Both the position numbers and the translations under genes were made by a program. Of a stretch of DNA of 64,000 bases, positions 35,501 through 47,849 are shown one piece after another. Within the stretch, counting starts at the first letter, position 1. Every line of letters begins with the position of its first letter. This DNA is from Holacanthus passer (lineage: Eukaryota; Chordata; Actinopteri; Pomacanthidae), in contig JAFREQ010000101.1 in NCBI GenBank assembly GCA_025331565.1, positions 806,001 to 870,000 on the forward strand, in the 5' to 3' direction. The notes under the pieces were generated by a model, which did no database searches, was not told the DNA's origin, and worked only from the letters and a program-made list of their open reading frames with translations.

Positions 35501-38500
35501 CCCTTGGTGTGGCAAATTGGATTCAGTTACTTTGTTGCAGAGTTGTCAGCCAGCTTAGTGCCTTTAAACAGATTATTTGCTGTGCATCAAATCTTTGTTT
35601 GATTAGGATAATTGATAGCCTGGCTTAGTGTCCCGCAATTCTGCTCCCACAGTGCTGAAAAAAGAACACAGGCTTTACTCTATGTGTGCTAATCAGCACA
35701 CTTGAAATGCGTCAGTGTTTAATAAATGCTAATGTTAAATAAACATGTGTCCATGTCATCCATTGCAGTGATTTGTTAGCCTCTTCTCTTGGCTTTGGGA
35801 GGGTCTTCATTTCTGCTGCCTGGTTGCGTTCTTGTGCCAGCATTTTCTGCTGCTTCGGTCTGTGTGTGTGGTTCCCTCATCAGAACGACTCAATTTTTCC
35901 TCAAGGACACACATATATAACAGGATGAAACAGCAAAAAAATAAATATAAGTACACGTTTTTTGATAAATTGAGACCCACCTCAGTTTGGGTCCAATATG
36001 GGGAACAAGCCGTATTTTCCTGAAAAGGTGAGGAAGGTGAAAAAGAGTGACAAAGGGAGGGGAGGATTTGTAGTAAAGGTCAAAACCAGGATTTAAATGA
36101 ACAAATACCGCACATTATGTGCAATTACACACTGTAGTGTGAAAATGTGTGTGGAGTTACAGCAGTGACGATGTGATGGCCCCGTAAGTTCAGTGTGGAT
36201 GCATGTTTTAGTAGGATTAAAAGGATGAGAAATGCATAGGTATTATATTTAGCATTGCAAGAACTAACACTAACACATTTTTTTTTGTATCACACCCACC
36301 ACTATTACCATTCCTGCTGTTACTATTACTTAACATATTGTTGTAAAATATTCGTAATGTGCTGCCTCAGAAAATATTAAAATCTGCTGTTTTGATTGTT
36401 AACCTAACAATGTACGATATGTCTGCTCTGCTACTGTAGAAAGCCATGTCAAAACATTTTAGTAGAACTTGAAACTCTCTCTCTATATATATTATTGTGT
36501 AATTGTTTTGTCTGTGAAATGTCAAAAATAATGACAAATGTGCCTCACAAGGTGCCACAGCCCAAAGTGATAACATCAAATAGCAATAGCTGATTTTTTT
36601 CTAGTTTATAATGAATCACAGCAGTGGAACAAAAACTCAGATCTTTCAGTAAGAATAAAAATATAATAAATAACTAAATACATACTGTACATACATACTC
36701 AACTACAAGTGAGATTCCTGCATTCAAAATCTAACTCATTAGACAGATCTATGTGTGGCTGTGAAATCCATCATTTATTCGGTGCCTCTCACTTACATTA
36801 ATTGTATTTTCACATAAATATATTTTTACTGAGATTCATATATTTTCCCTCATATATATACACATGTTATCACTATTGTGTACACATATTTTCATGTGTA
36901 GAATATTTTTGTCTTTCATATGTGAACATACACACTTATATTTCCACTTTTGAATATTCGTATGCTCCATTTCATATATAGCAATTTTATGTGCATATGC
37001 TGTCTCATTATATATGTACCTCTATGTGCTGTATCGAAGAGAAGACTGAATGTCCATGTGAGAGGAGTTTGGAAATAGATGACAGGTCATGTACTGTGCT
37101 AGGCTGTGACTGGCTAAGAAGCCAGAAAAGAGGTTCTTCTCCAGTTACTGTGCAGCATATATATTGAATTATCAGTGATAAATTACATAACACTAAATGC
37201 AAAACACGTAACCAGCATTTTAATCATTTTAATGTCAATTTGGAAGTAATTTTAACTTCATATCTAAAACAATGTATCAGATTTTCTGAGTAATACTTCT
37301 ACTACTACTACTACTACTAATATTTAATATAATCATTCTAAATTCTAATTTTAATATTGTTATTATTATTATTTTAATGGGGTAGATGTGCAATATTTAC
37401 TGCTGAAATGTAGCGGAGTAAAGGTGTAACCTGCATAACATAAGTAGCTCAATAAAGCATATCTTCATATTGCAGAAACTGCAACCAGATGATTTTACTT
37501 GAAAAATCATGTAAATGATTAATCAGTTATGAAAACTGTCTAATTGGCTGATTTTAACTCAACATATTTGGATCCTTATTAACCCATTTGTAAAGACTTT
37601 TGATTGTGAAACTGCCCTATTGACCTTGAAAACAGTACTTTGACAAAATAATCCTAACTCAAGGTCCACTTAAAACCTTTTCTGACACTTTCAACTAGAA
37701 GATTTTTGTTGTGGGGTTAAGTGTTCAGAATGAACTTTGAGTTCAAGGTCATTCTATTTTGTTCAATGAACATATTTCCTTGTGAATTCAATCACAGTGG
37801 AATTAAAGTGCACCTAATTTGCTGCTGGATCCTCTAGGACCACTTCTGCAGCCCTGGCCTCATGGACCCCATTTCGATACATATGTAGAGTACATATTAT
37901 CAATATAGCCAATGTCACGCACTTGGAGAAGATTGGGTTGAGGCGCTTATCCACTTTTCTATCCCCCTCCCAAACCCCCACCCCCACCCCAACTCCACTC
38001 CCATCTCTCGCCGCTGCCGTGATGAATTCCTCCTTAGGCCTGCAGTTCACGTTATCATCGTGGTAACAGCTCGCTGATCAGTAATTCATTTTTCAGACCT
38101 CTGCATACCAATTACCAAATGAAGGTTATTATCGAGACTTTACGTTTGCCCTGCGCAAGCGCCGTGCAGAATGATAAGATGAGATGAGGCGTCAGAAGTA
38201 ACGAGGGTCAGTGCACTTCAAGAACACATTACCCTCCTGTCCCTCTTTCTGCTCATTGTTTTTGACTTAGTGCGAAACATGTTGACTGTTCTTTCTCGTT
38301 CTCATCCCATGTTGAAGTTGAGGGCAGATACTGGTCTCTGCAGCTGGATGAAGCCAACTGTTTGTTCTGAGAAAATTGTTGGTGAGCTACGCGGGAGAGA
38401 GATAAGGGCATTACCCACAACCTTTCCTCACATTTAAGCATGGCTCAGGCTGTGTGTGTGGCGAAGGTTTCAGTTTTATAGCTGAAATGTTGTATCCTGC

Positions 38501-41500
38501 TCATTCGATAGAGACTGTCTAATGTGCCAGGGGAACATCTAATTTTTGCCAAAATGTCAAGAAATATCAAGATGCCTTGGTCTGGCTTTGTGGCTGAAAT
38601 TACTCTCCCTATCCCTCTCTGTCGCTGTCTTTTTTCTCTGTGCATACGTGTGTGTGCAGGAGTCTTATCTCTCTGACAGTGAGTCTAAATGCCACATTTC
38701 TGTTCCCATTTTGAGAATTAACACAGCATCCATTTTGTAATGGAGCAGAGCTCTGTGTCCTCCTTCCACTTTGTTTTTCTCTTTTTTTGTTGTTGTTGCC
38801 TGCAATGCAGGGCTCCCTGCATGTCCAGGTACACTGATACAGTATGTCAGCGACCAGCATGTTCTGGTTGCTCCCCCATCAAGCTGTAGAGTAAGTTGTT
38901 TCCTCTCATCTAAGAGGCCATATTAAAACGTAATGTGATGGTGTATTTATGGCATGTTGGTTAATATTTAATAAGAAGCCCTCTCGTTAGGAGACTGGGC
39001 ACTTTTCCAAGCTGCTAGTGACGGCAAGCCAAATTAATCCGCTTTGTAACAAAGCAAATTCCCCCTTTGCTGACCGCTACAGACACACATAAAAAAAACA
39101 CACACACACACACACACACGCACACACACACAGTGCTTACTGGGACAGCAGCAGTCTTAGCCTAATCAGTCTGTATTCAGAGGGATTAGCAGCAGATAGC
39201 TCTAGCTGGACAGTTAAGATTGTAACCCCAAACAGCGACTCAGACACACATACACAACAAGCGGATTTAGGTTTTAGAATACATGCATACACAGGATCTA
39301 GGCCCTACTGCAAAAACATATGGGGCAATGAAAACACAATTTGGCTTAAGGCTTACGCTCGGCCCTAAATAGTTGCACTGAACAGCTAACATACCTGCTA
39401 ACTGTGTGGCTTTGCTCTCTGACAAAAGGTGAATTTGCTGCCATTAAAAAGCCTCACAAATAATTACTACACATGAAAGCAAAGGTGGTCAAACTTGTTT
39501 TCGGTTGTACTTGCAGCTGGCCTTTTATGGAGAACAATAGGTTTGTAAAGGGAGTGAGACTGAGGGCCTGCGACGGGGGCAGGTTGGGTAAGCCAATACT
39601 ATTTGAGTTTGTGGTTTAGTTAATCTAATGCCCAGGCTAAAGTGAGCATGGGCAGTTTCCTGACAGTAGCTTTGAAGACTACACTCAACTCTCAGTCCCT
39701 ACCGACACACACGCGCGCACACAGTCTCACACAAAACATGCTCTTGCCGTGTCATAGATTTACCAGGTGTCAATGGAATACTGTCTGGCAAGCCAAACAC
39801 TGAAGAAATTGCCCACTTTCTGTGAAGTATGTATGCAATGTTTAGTATTAGGCTTTGTATAATTCGTGCATGGCATGGTTTTACGAAGAAAAATGTATAA
39901 AGTAGCACTATCACCCAATCACTTGATGCATTTATCGTAATTTTACTTGTTATTTTTCTTTAGTTTTCCATGTGTCTGTCCACTCTGAAAGAAGGATCCC
40001 TCCACACTCTGTTGTCGTTAACATGAGTGAATGGAATCTGCAAATTAACTTTCAGGGATACTTTTCTTGATTGCGGCAATCTGCTTTACTACGTTCTGTT
40101 TCAAGATGCTGACTCTTGAAACATACCAGAAACAAAACAAAGTGCCCTGGGAGAGGAATTAAAGCATCTCACCCACTGGCTGAAATCATTCTCCTTTGAA
40201 GGTCTTGAATGCTGAAGGAGTCTAAATGACTGGTTGAGTTTTGTGCAGTGAAGTAGTTTAAAAATCCTTTGCTTCCTTGAATTGAATGAAATGTGATATA
40301 TTAAAAAAAACATAAAAAGACGGTGCGTACCAAATGAGTCAGTGGGCAAATACCACAATGTAAAAATGCTCCATTACAAGTAAAAGTCCTGACTTAAAAA
40401 TTGTATGTACTGTCAACAAGAGGTGTAGTGCCTTAAATAGTAAAAGTGAAAGTACTGGAAAATGTCCCTTGTTATTGTTCAAAATTCAAAAACCAATAAA
40501 GTCAAGTCATATCTATATTTCAATAAAGCACTTCAGTGTTTTGTCATCAGTGAAATGTCACTCACCATTCTCTGCATTTATGTCAGAGCCTCTGTATGTC
40601 CTGTGAGTATAGTATATGTCTCCATAATAAATAAATAATCTTTTTCATCCGTAAGCTGACTGAAATGGAGGTTGCTTATAATAATTGATTATGCTTTAAA
40701 TGTAACATGCCAAGTAACTAGTAACCGTAGTTGTTAAATAAATGTGCTGGAGCCCGAAGTGGTTCCCTCTGAAATATAGTACAGCTATAAAGTAGCATCC
40801 ACTTTTGTCTTGCTAATTAAAGAAATGGTTAAGACCTTTCTCATGTTTTTCTCCTCCCTCCCTGCCATTCTCCTCTCCCCTCATCTACAGGTGCCGATCT
40901 GTTCTCTAATTGCACAGAGGAGTGTAAAGCCCTAGGCCACTCTGATCGCTGTTGGATGCCAAGCTTTGTGCCCTCAGATGGGCGCCAGGGCCCAGACTAC
41001 CGCAGCAACCTTCACGTGCCCGGCATGGACTCAGTCCCAGACACAGAGGTATTTGAAAGCCCTGAGCAAAGGGCCAATAAGTCATTCTCCACCTTTGGCA
41101 AAGAGATGCCTCTCAGTCACCAAAACCTCCACCACTACCAAAACCACCACCTTCTCAAAAATCATCACCTCAGCCACCACCAGGGCTCCCTAGAGAGGAA
41201 AGAGTTGGAATCATTTCTGCCTTGCTCCAGAGCACCTTATAATGCATCTTATTTAAGTGAGTATTGTGTTTTGCTCCAGCCTAAGTATCCATCCTGCTCT
41301 CTTGTCGGGTGATCAAATTAGCTTAAGACTCCAAATTAAATTTACTCCCTCAAATGGCTGGTGAAAAGAAGGGTGAAAATCATTTCAGGTCTGACCCCTG
41401 TTCAGTAAGCCCTCTTGTCAGAGTGTTTAACTAACTCTTCCCTCTTTCTCAAGCATCTCCATTACCTCTGAACGTGATGATCTTATCTTCCCTCACCTAC

Positions 41501-41521
41501 CATTTCAGTTTCAGTTCATTC

Positions 41522-41561
<40 letters not shown>

Positions 41562-43706
41562 ATACAAGCCAGCAGCACTAATTGGTCTATGGGCCTCTCC
41601 AAATTAAACATGGCAAACGCAACTGTGATATGAAGTTGCTTTGATGTGGTGGAGATGTTACCATAAAGGACGCTCAGTCTCACTATGGCCCTCTCATGAG
41701 GCCTGGCAATGAAAAATGTCTGTTTTCATCTAGAAGAAGGACGGCAGGCTGTGAGCTAAACACTGTCGTCATTGAGTTGGAGCAAGGATAAAAAAACAGT
41801 TCCAGATAATTGAGGAGAAAAAAAGAAGGGAAAAGGCACATTTCCCAAGAAATCACTGTTTCTAAACTCTCCTTCAAAGGCCACAAAGAGATACATCCTC
41901 AATCACTGCAATTTAGTGATAATGCTTAATTATAATTTTGTCAAGCAGCGCCTGAAGAGCCCCCCTCTCTCATCTTCCAACACTGCTAGCTGGAATTAAC
42001 CAACTTAAAGAGCACTGCTGCTTCCCTACTGCCATTATTGAAAACTAGGAACAGCAGGATTTTTTTCCCTTTTAATTGATGTTTTATTCATGCTTTTTTA
42101 TCCTGGATCAAAAAGTTATATCGAACAAGCTACCAGTTGCTCACATTAGAATTTCTTCCTCTTTAGAAATGGCTGCGTTCCAGCACACTGAGTGCTGGCA
42201 GCATCCTTCACAGAGAATGATCGTCAGGTTAAAGTTAATTTAAAGATTAACAGAATATGTTAAATTAATGAATGTAATCACTATAAGTAGTCATAACGTG
42301 GCTAACACCTTTTTGATAATGCAGGGCAGAGTCTAAGTTAAGATGGAACATTTGATCACAGATTATAATACTTGAAGCATGGTATTGATTGTGGTTTTGA
42401 GGTTATTACATTATAAGGAAATCTCAATGTAAAGAATCAAAACTTTAAAAATGAAAATAAAAATTAAGTATAACAGTTGTAGTAATATAAGGCTATGTTG
42501 TTCAATGACAACAATATAACAACACTTATGAAATGTGAAAATAACAGGAAATTTTATAATTATTTAAAAATATAGCAACATTGGTGTCCTGACAATGCAT
42601 ATGCATAGTAAAAACCATTCAGGCTATGATATTGCTATTTGAAATGACAGTAATAAACGTAATTTAAAAATGTGAACTTTTCTCATCAAGAAACTTTTTA
42701 TGCAGCCAAACACAAAGCAACAAGCATGAAACAAGTTTTAAATGATTAGAATTTTTGTGTTTTCCCCTTTACGCTTGTCAACCTTCAATTTGACCCACAT
42801 TGTGTTTACTGTGTACTGCTCTGGTTCTAATAGTTACCATGGATGTGCTTATTATGCACTTATGATTCAGCACTCAAAGTGGAGAGCTCCTGATATCGCT
42901 GCATTTCCCACGAACACGGCCACTCGTTCCTCTTGCAAAGTAGATCACTGTGGCTCTTATGCTAATGAGTGCAGGGGCGACATGGGGGGAGTGGATAATG
43001 GCAAAGAAGGAACAACAGACAGAGAGAAAGCTGGGGGGTGATGAAGAGAGAGGTGGAGTAAGAGGAGTGAAGCGGAGGAAGGGATAGAATGATGATACCA
43101 AGAGGCTGCAACTCTCTAATCTGATCGAGTCAGCCAGTGGTACACAGAGATTCTTTTGACCCATGAGGTGTAAGTCTGGGCCTGGCCTGGGGTCAGGTTG
43201 GGGGGGGCGTTGGGGTTTTGATTCAGACAACATGGTGGTGGGGGACAGACAAGGGAGGGCGCATGAATTAGTGGTTAGACTCTAGCCTGTTAAAGCTCAG
43301 CCTTCCTCTTTTGTTGGTGTCCTAAATAAATTGCCCATGCAACATTAACCAGTTCACCCCCGTCCAATGCCACGGTTCCCATAACGCCCCTGCCACACAC
43401 ACACACACACACATACACATAGTCACACACATATTATCATATTATCTCTGAGCCATTTCACAGGAGTGAATTGAGACAGCCCAGCTCAGGGATGTGAGAC
43501 TTCCTACCCCTTGTTGTGCATGTGAACCTTCTAATACTGCGTGAATGAGGCCATTTTATGCTGTTGATCATTATCATTATTTTTATTTTTTTGTCATTCC
43601 TCTCAGCCAAACTTGACAACCCCCTTACACTTACACACACACACAAACAGCTAACCAGGCTTTTTGTTTTTCTCTGCTTCCTGCAGCGAGGAAAAGGGTT
43701 TGCTAG
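29499..43706 (+). CDS. Protocadherin-10 (delta-2 protocadherin), full spliced CDS
   Basis: Join of 29499-32012, 32865-32923, 33161-33267, 40891-41256 and 43687-43706, giving 1021 residues (human PCDH10 is about 1040). A single-pass plasma-membrane adhesion protein of the delta-2 group, it mediates weak calcium-dependent homophilic contact and recruits the WAVE actin regulator in neurons. Visible layout: signal peptide 1-16; six cadherin repeats with D-x-N-D-N linkers at 112, 221, 329, 434 and 544; a C-X5-C pair at Cys83/Cys89 in EC1; membrane helix about 679-704; cytoplasmic tail 705-1021. The tail has the conserved block NQNYCYQVCLTPES, an acidic DSGHGDSEQGDSDHD stretch, FSTFGK (959-964, WIRS-type WAVE-binding motif) and the C-terminus TRKRVC. 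All introns are GT-AG and in phase. Start ATG 29499 has a purine at -3 and opens directly into the signal peptide. The a or b teleost paralogue is not resolved. Confidence 0.96.
32013..32042 (+). other. Possible read-through C-terminus of a short pcdh10 isoform
   Basis: If exon 1 is not spliced, translation continues VRVPLIPTV and stops at 32042, giving an 847-residue protein with TM and half a tail. An ATTAAA at 32303-32308 could serve as a poly(A) signal. A shorter PCDH10 isoform ending soon after the first coding exon is known in mammals. Its use here is inference. Confidence 0.4.
32494..32537. repeat. (TG)n(GA)n microsatellite in pcdh10 intron 1
   Basis: About 17 TG units followed by five GA units. 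Intron 1 (32013-32864) otherwise shows nothing. Confidence 0.95.
32865..32923 (+). CDS. pcdh10 coding exon 2
   Basis: 59 nt between ctttcag and gtaaat. Codes residues 839-857 and two bases of Ser858 (TKHQRAELSYLVDRPRRVN), matching the conserved PCDH10 tail segment that follows SNGSILS.E. Enters in phase 0 and leaves two bases for exon 3. Confidence 0.95.
33161..33267 (+). CDS. pcdh10 coding exon 3
   Basis: 107 nt between gtttccag and gtaaga. Completes Ser858 and codes to residue 893 plus the first base of Gly894. It carries SAFQEADLVSSKDSGHGDSE and EQGDSDHDATNR, the acidic serine-rich conserved block of delta protocadherin tails. Intron 2 (32924-33160) is only 237 bp. Confidence 0.95.
39041..39055. 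promoter_or_regulatory. Candidate SOX dimer site (palindrome)
   Basis: gctttgt-a-acaaagc is a perfect 7-bp-arm palindrome containing two opposed ACAAAG SOX-type cores, next to TAATCC. Functional role is inference. Confidence 0.3.
39099..39132. repeat. (CA)n microsatellite in intron 3
   Basis: Interrupted once by CG; seen directly. Confidence 0.95.
40891..41256 (+). CDS. pcdh10 coding exon 4
   Basis: 366 nt between tctacag and gtgagt. Completes Gly894 and codes to Leu1015 plus the first base of Thr1016. It contains DLFSNCTEECKALGHSDRCW and FVPSDGRQGPDYRSNLHVPG, hallmark PCDH10 tail sequences, then FSTFGK (WIRS type) and SLERKELE. Between FSTFGKE and SLERKELE lies an unusual histidine-rich stretch (970-990, nine His in 21 residues) that I do not recall in the mammalian protein. 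Confidence 0.95.
41257..43686 (+). other. pcdh10 intron 4 (2.4 kb)
   Basis: No further exon seen. Holds (CA)n tracts at 41525-41559 and 43395-43414. A segment at 42885-42975 includes an octamer-like atgctaatgag. Frames on the minus strand (119 codons at most) cross low-complexity sequence and are not convincing. Confidence 0.7.
41525..41559. repeat. (CA)n microsatellite in intron 4
   Basis: About 17 CA units. Confidence 0.95.
43687..43706 (+). CDS. pcdh10 coding exon 5 (terminal, 20 nt coding)
   Basis: After a strong pyrimidine tract and cctgcag, the exon reads cgaggaaaagggtttgctag. With the A left by exon 4 it codes T-R-K-R-V-C and a stop, matching the T-R-K-R-I-C end of mammalian PCDH10. 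It is too short for ORF detection and is identified from splice phase plus the conserved terminus. Confidence 0.93.
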
Positions 43707-44144
43707 CTCCTTTCGTGTGGACATACCGGAGACAGCGTGACTTTGCACAATACTCCTCGCCACCCAAGGCTAAAAATTTTTTTTTTTCAACCTGCCCTCC
43801 CAACAAAAAATGAAAAACACACTCAACTACACTCAAAATGAGGAATGACCCCCTTGAGGAATTCCCTTCTTTCTGGAATTCCGTGGAGCACTGCCAAGCT
43901 TTGGAGGCCCCCCACTCTTGGGATTAGGAGAGGGTCAATGTGGGGGAGGGGGGTTGGGATGGATGAATGCAGGCAGGTAGAGGAATAGCCTTACCGGAAG
44001 GACCCCATTGTCTCAGCAGGACTGAGAAACTGAGGAGGAGGAAGGACATTGATGACAGAGAGATAAAACTGGACACTGATCTCTCTGTCTTTTTCCAATC
44101 TGTGTGTGCCTGTTTACAGCACTGACGTATACATATTTGAGTTA

Positions 44145-44150
44145 AATAAA
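44145..44150 (+). terminator. Candidate proximal poly(A) signal
   Basis: AATAAA 439 bp after the pcdh10 stop codon. Confidence 0.4.
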
Positions 44151-44856
44151 ACCAGATGAGGACTAGATATGTGCATTGAAAGACAAATCAAAACAAGAGG
44201 CACCCAGAGACACCGCCACTGAGCCCTTTAGGCGTTTATAGTTTCAGATAGATGCCAAATTGTACAGGAGAATCTTTGTGCATTTCAAATGCAATACCAC
44301 TGTTTGAGATTTTTCTATTCTGTTCGCGTGATCAAGTGTCTCTATTCCAATCTACTTCACACTTTGTAAGAAAAGATTGTGGGCAGGATATATATAAATA
44401 TATTTTTTTTTAATTTATGTTTTTTTTTTTTCTAAATTCTGATTTCATTTTTTTTGTTCCATTTTGCTTTGGGCTTGGTTTGTTCACCTTATTGTGGGCT
44501 TGGACTATGTCTAGCCTACACTTTTTTGATTCTCAGACATCAAGTAGTTTTTATCATATGTGAGAAGTGTTTACTGTACTCTTTAAAAAAAAGTTTCGAA
44601 CTGAATATAAAACTCTATATATAAATATATCTATCTACTTGTTCTGAAGGCGTGCTATCTGTTTGCTGGTTTCCACATTCTGATTCAGAGGTTTGACTCT
44701 TGTTTAAGTGCCCCTGAAAGGCTTTTGTTTTTCCCAGTGGGATACATAAAGAGAGACAGAACGGCCTTAGCAGATGTAAGACTCAAGTTCTCATTGTTTC
44801 ACATCATTTCATTATTTTTTTTTCACTTTTGGATATTGATAAAGATCATGTCTATA

Positions 44857-44862
44857 AATAAA
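44857..44862 (+). terminator. Candidate distal poly(A) signal
   Basis: AATAAA about 1.15 kb after the pcdh10 stop, with a GT-containing stretch downstream. Confidence 0.4.
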
Positions 44863-45344
44863 AAGGAGGTAATAATTTAGATTGAAATTCATGGTAATTC
44901 TGTGTCATTGTAACCAAAACTTTAAGGGTCCACTTATAAAGAAACAGAGCAAAAACATGGCCAAATGCAAAAGGTGTATTACACAATGCAGCAGGATCCA
45001 GTATACACACATTACTTTCTCTCACATTACATACACAAACACACCAATATGCCAACAATAAACAAAAAAATGGTGAAAAGGAAGGTCTTGTGTGCTTTCA
45101 TTTTGATGATGTATTTCCTGGTAGTGCAAGAAAAAGTCAGACTTAAGGTCACCTGATTTAAGGAATGTGTTTCCTTCCTTGTGTCTCCACAGTCAAAGTG
45201 AGTCCTCAGTAGGCGCCAAAAGCATCAGGTTCACTGTGTGACAGTTGTTTTTGGGTCATTTGATTCATCGCAAATCTGTCAGGGAAGTTGCATGATCAAC
45301 TAAGACAGATTCTGTACAGATTTGTACATTTCTGCTTTATTTGG

Positions 45345-45486
45345 ATAGTTCCAGGTGGAGAGAGACAGGAAAGGCAGGGAAGAGCATGACATGCTGCTCC
45401 AGGCTGGACTCAAACCTGGGCTGTTGCAGACTCAGTCTTAATACATCGTACATGCTCTACAGGGTGAGGTCCTGGGGCGTCCCAGG
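45345..45486 (-). mobile_element. Diverged tRNA-derived SINE
   Basis: On the minus strand it starts TGGGACGCCCCAGGACCTCA, has an A-box-like CCTGTAGAGCATG and a good B box GGTTTGAGTCC (45416-45406), and is followed by a body with CTCTCTCCACCTGG. Spacing and flanks fit a common fish tRNA-derived SINE rather than a functional tRNA, since no cloverleaf can be closed. No clear target duplication. Confidence 0.55.
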
Positions 45487-47849
45487 TCACAATTTTGAAG
45501 CTTTTTTTTATTATTATTTTTTTTTTTTTTCAGAAGTCAGATTCAGAATGCTGTGAGGATGTAGTTTTCAAATATTTTTGCTACTGCTATAATATTAGTG
45601 GTAGAAGATGCATGCAGACATATTTAAATGTTCTGCATTCAATATTGTGCATAATGTGCAAAATGTTAAGGTATGACTTATTACAAATGAAGTAATAAGT
45701 AAGCAGCATTTTAATACTGTGGCTAATTCATATCTTATATATTTTTCCATCAATGTGATGAAGTACCTTGATTTGTCAGTTATTTAATTCATTGAATCAG
45801 CAAACACATATATTTCCATTTCACCAGTTCATCATTGATTAAAGCTTGAAAATTCTCAGCATCTCAGTATAATGAGAACATTTTTTATAATGTGAAAAAC
45901 ACATAATATCCAACTAAGGCTTTTTGATATCATGACTGTTATGGTGTAGGCTCTTGCAACAATTCATGAGTCTCCATAACTAATGAATCTCACAGTTTAG
46001 TAGCTATGAGGCAGAATACACATATGACAAATAAGTTTTGGTACTGGGTGAAGCTCTGGTTCTTTAGCAGAAAATATATTGTGTCATTTATTACAAACAC
46101 GGTCTCGTTGTTTGGGTCACACAGAGGAAGTTTTCAATGCTTCAATGTACAAATGCTTTTACAAATTAATATTTAATTTGTAACCTTTCAGTCACACAGC
46201 AAGTTTCGGAGCCTCTTGTCTTACGGTGCAAGGTAGCAAATAAAAACCCTTCAGTGCCACCAGAGTGTATTGATTGAGCTAAGTGATTAAAGCTTCCCAG
46301 AAGACTAATCTGTGCATGAAATGAATACTTGTGATTACTTCCCCAAAGCATGTGATAATGGGCGAGCATGACCTCAATATGTTGAATTACAAATCAAGAA
46401 AAATAATCATCTGTATTGTCTCATCCTACATTGTCAACAGACATTCAGTAATTTATTTATTCCTTTTTACTACAGCCATGCAGATTTAGGAGATCTTGCT
46501 GTGTTTTTGTTATCTGTCTGAAGTAGATGTTGCAGCTGTAATCTGAGGTAGATTATGATGTCTACAGATGGTGACAAACTAATAACATGGTATAGTACAG
46601 ATGCACATGCTAAATCATCTGTAGTCTTGCTTAATCTTCCATTACATGCTGAATATTCATCAGTTTGTTCATCTGATGCCAACAAAAGCCTTTGTTGGTA
46701 TACACTATAAAACAAGCAAACAGGGAGGAGGAGTAAATAGCACCAATGAATTTTTTGTCTTTCTTTTTTTCCTTCAGAATCCCATTTGGATGTTAAATAT
46801 AGGATGACAAATAACAAGGAGCGGCAATGTGAGCCGCCAGCCCAGGCCCCTTTGTTGCTGCGTAATGAGGGCAGAGCTATCGGAGCAGCACCGTTTAGAT
46901 TGAGGACAAAAGTTGAACAGAGAGCAAGTGCAGTATAATCATATCTATTTCCTTGTTAAATGGAAGCTATTATGTTTGACCTCCACTCCACGCTAATCTT
47001 TGTCACAAACCAAAAAGTTTTAATTTCCGTGTGCGTTTATGCACACCAGGCTTCAAATGAGAAAAACCAATAGAGTATAATGAAAGATAATTTAAGAACA
47101 AAAAAGAGAGACTTAGAATTCCCCAAACTAACGGGAGGATTTGAAGAGTGGCGGGCAGTGAAAAAGAGAGAGCCACTTCTCTCTTTCTATTTCCAGTGAG
47201 TTTAGAGAAGGGGGTGGGGTGGTGCAGGGGTGGAGGGTGATAGCAATAGCGAGTTTCAAAGTCACTCACTTCACAAAGAGAAAGCGGATTATAGGAGGAC
47301 GAACTTTTTCATGTCAGAGTCTTTTGCAGATGCTGTCGGACACACACAAAAAAAGTCATCATGGTGAATTGGTGCTGGAAATTCCCACTGATCAGTGTGG
47401 GTGAAAATAAGACCATAGGCAAATGTGGATTGGCTGCATGAATTTTGATTATGGGCTCTTCAGATGTGGATGAATAAGTGACGGCCTGGAGCAAATCTCA
47501 GCAGGAAAGACAGGACAGGAAACTGGAGCAAACTGTTATGCTGCCATTTTGGGCACTGAAATCTTATTTTCTATACCATCTTCTTATTCTAAGTGATGGG
47601 GTCCTAAATGACTGTTGGAAAAGTTTTGGTCACTAAACAAAATATTTCTATATTGTTTTTGTGCTCTTTTCACTGGTTCAATTCAGTTAAGAATGTTACA
47701 GCAGTTTTTGCTCACCGTTGAGCTTTTTCCTTTCTAGTTTTGTCTTTTATTATTCTTTTGACTTTCTTCTACACGGGACTATGCATCTGAATGCCCAGTT
47801 CATGTTCATTCAACATGTCCACCAAAGTGACAGTGTTTGAGCTGGCATT
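45487..47849. other. Intergenic, nothing recognised
   Basis: AT-rich DNA with frames of 115 codons or fewer and no domain signature. Confidence 0.5.

Larger units (their letters stand above)
33268..40890 (+). other. pcdh10 intron 3 (7.6 kb)
   Basis: No coding exon recognised. It includes an AT-rich palindromic stretch (34605-34675), a 14-bp palindrome and homeobox-type TTAATTAA sites (33914-34017), a C-rich tract at 37963-37990 (G4-capable on the minus strand), a SOX-type palindrome at 39041-39055 and a (CA)n at 39099-39132. Intronic enhancers are plausible for a developmental adhesion gene but are not shown. Frames up to 134 codons here lack domains. Confidence 0.7.
43707..44862 (+). other. 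pcdh10 3' UTR (candidate)
   Basis: Follows the stop codon. Candidate poly(A) signals AATAAA are at 44145-44150 and 44857-44862. Long U-rich stretches (44398-44460) lie between them. Which signal is used cannot be told from sequence alone. Confidence 0.55.

Noticed and set aside
35154..35558. 134-codon frame in pcdh10 intron 3
   Set aside because: No splice signals, domain or codon-usage support; AT-rich intron.
42874..43233. 119-codon minus-strand frame in intron 4
   Set aside because: Serine/proline-rich composition from purine-rich low-complexity sequence; no recognisable motif.
45406..45416. tRNA gene at the B-box match
   Set aside because: No acceptor stem or anticodon arm can be closed around it; fits a tRNA-derived SINE.
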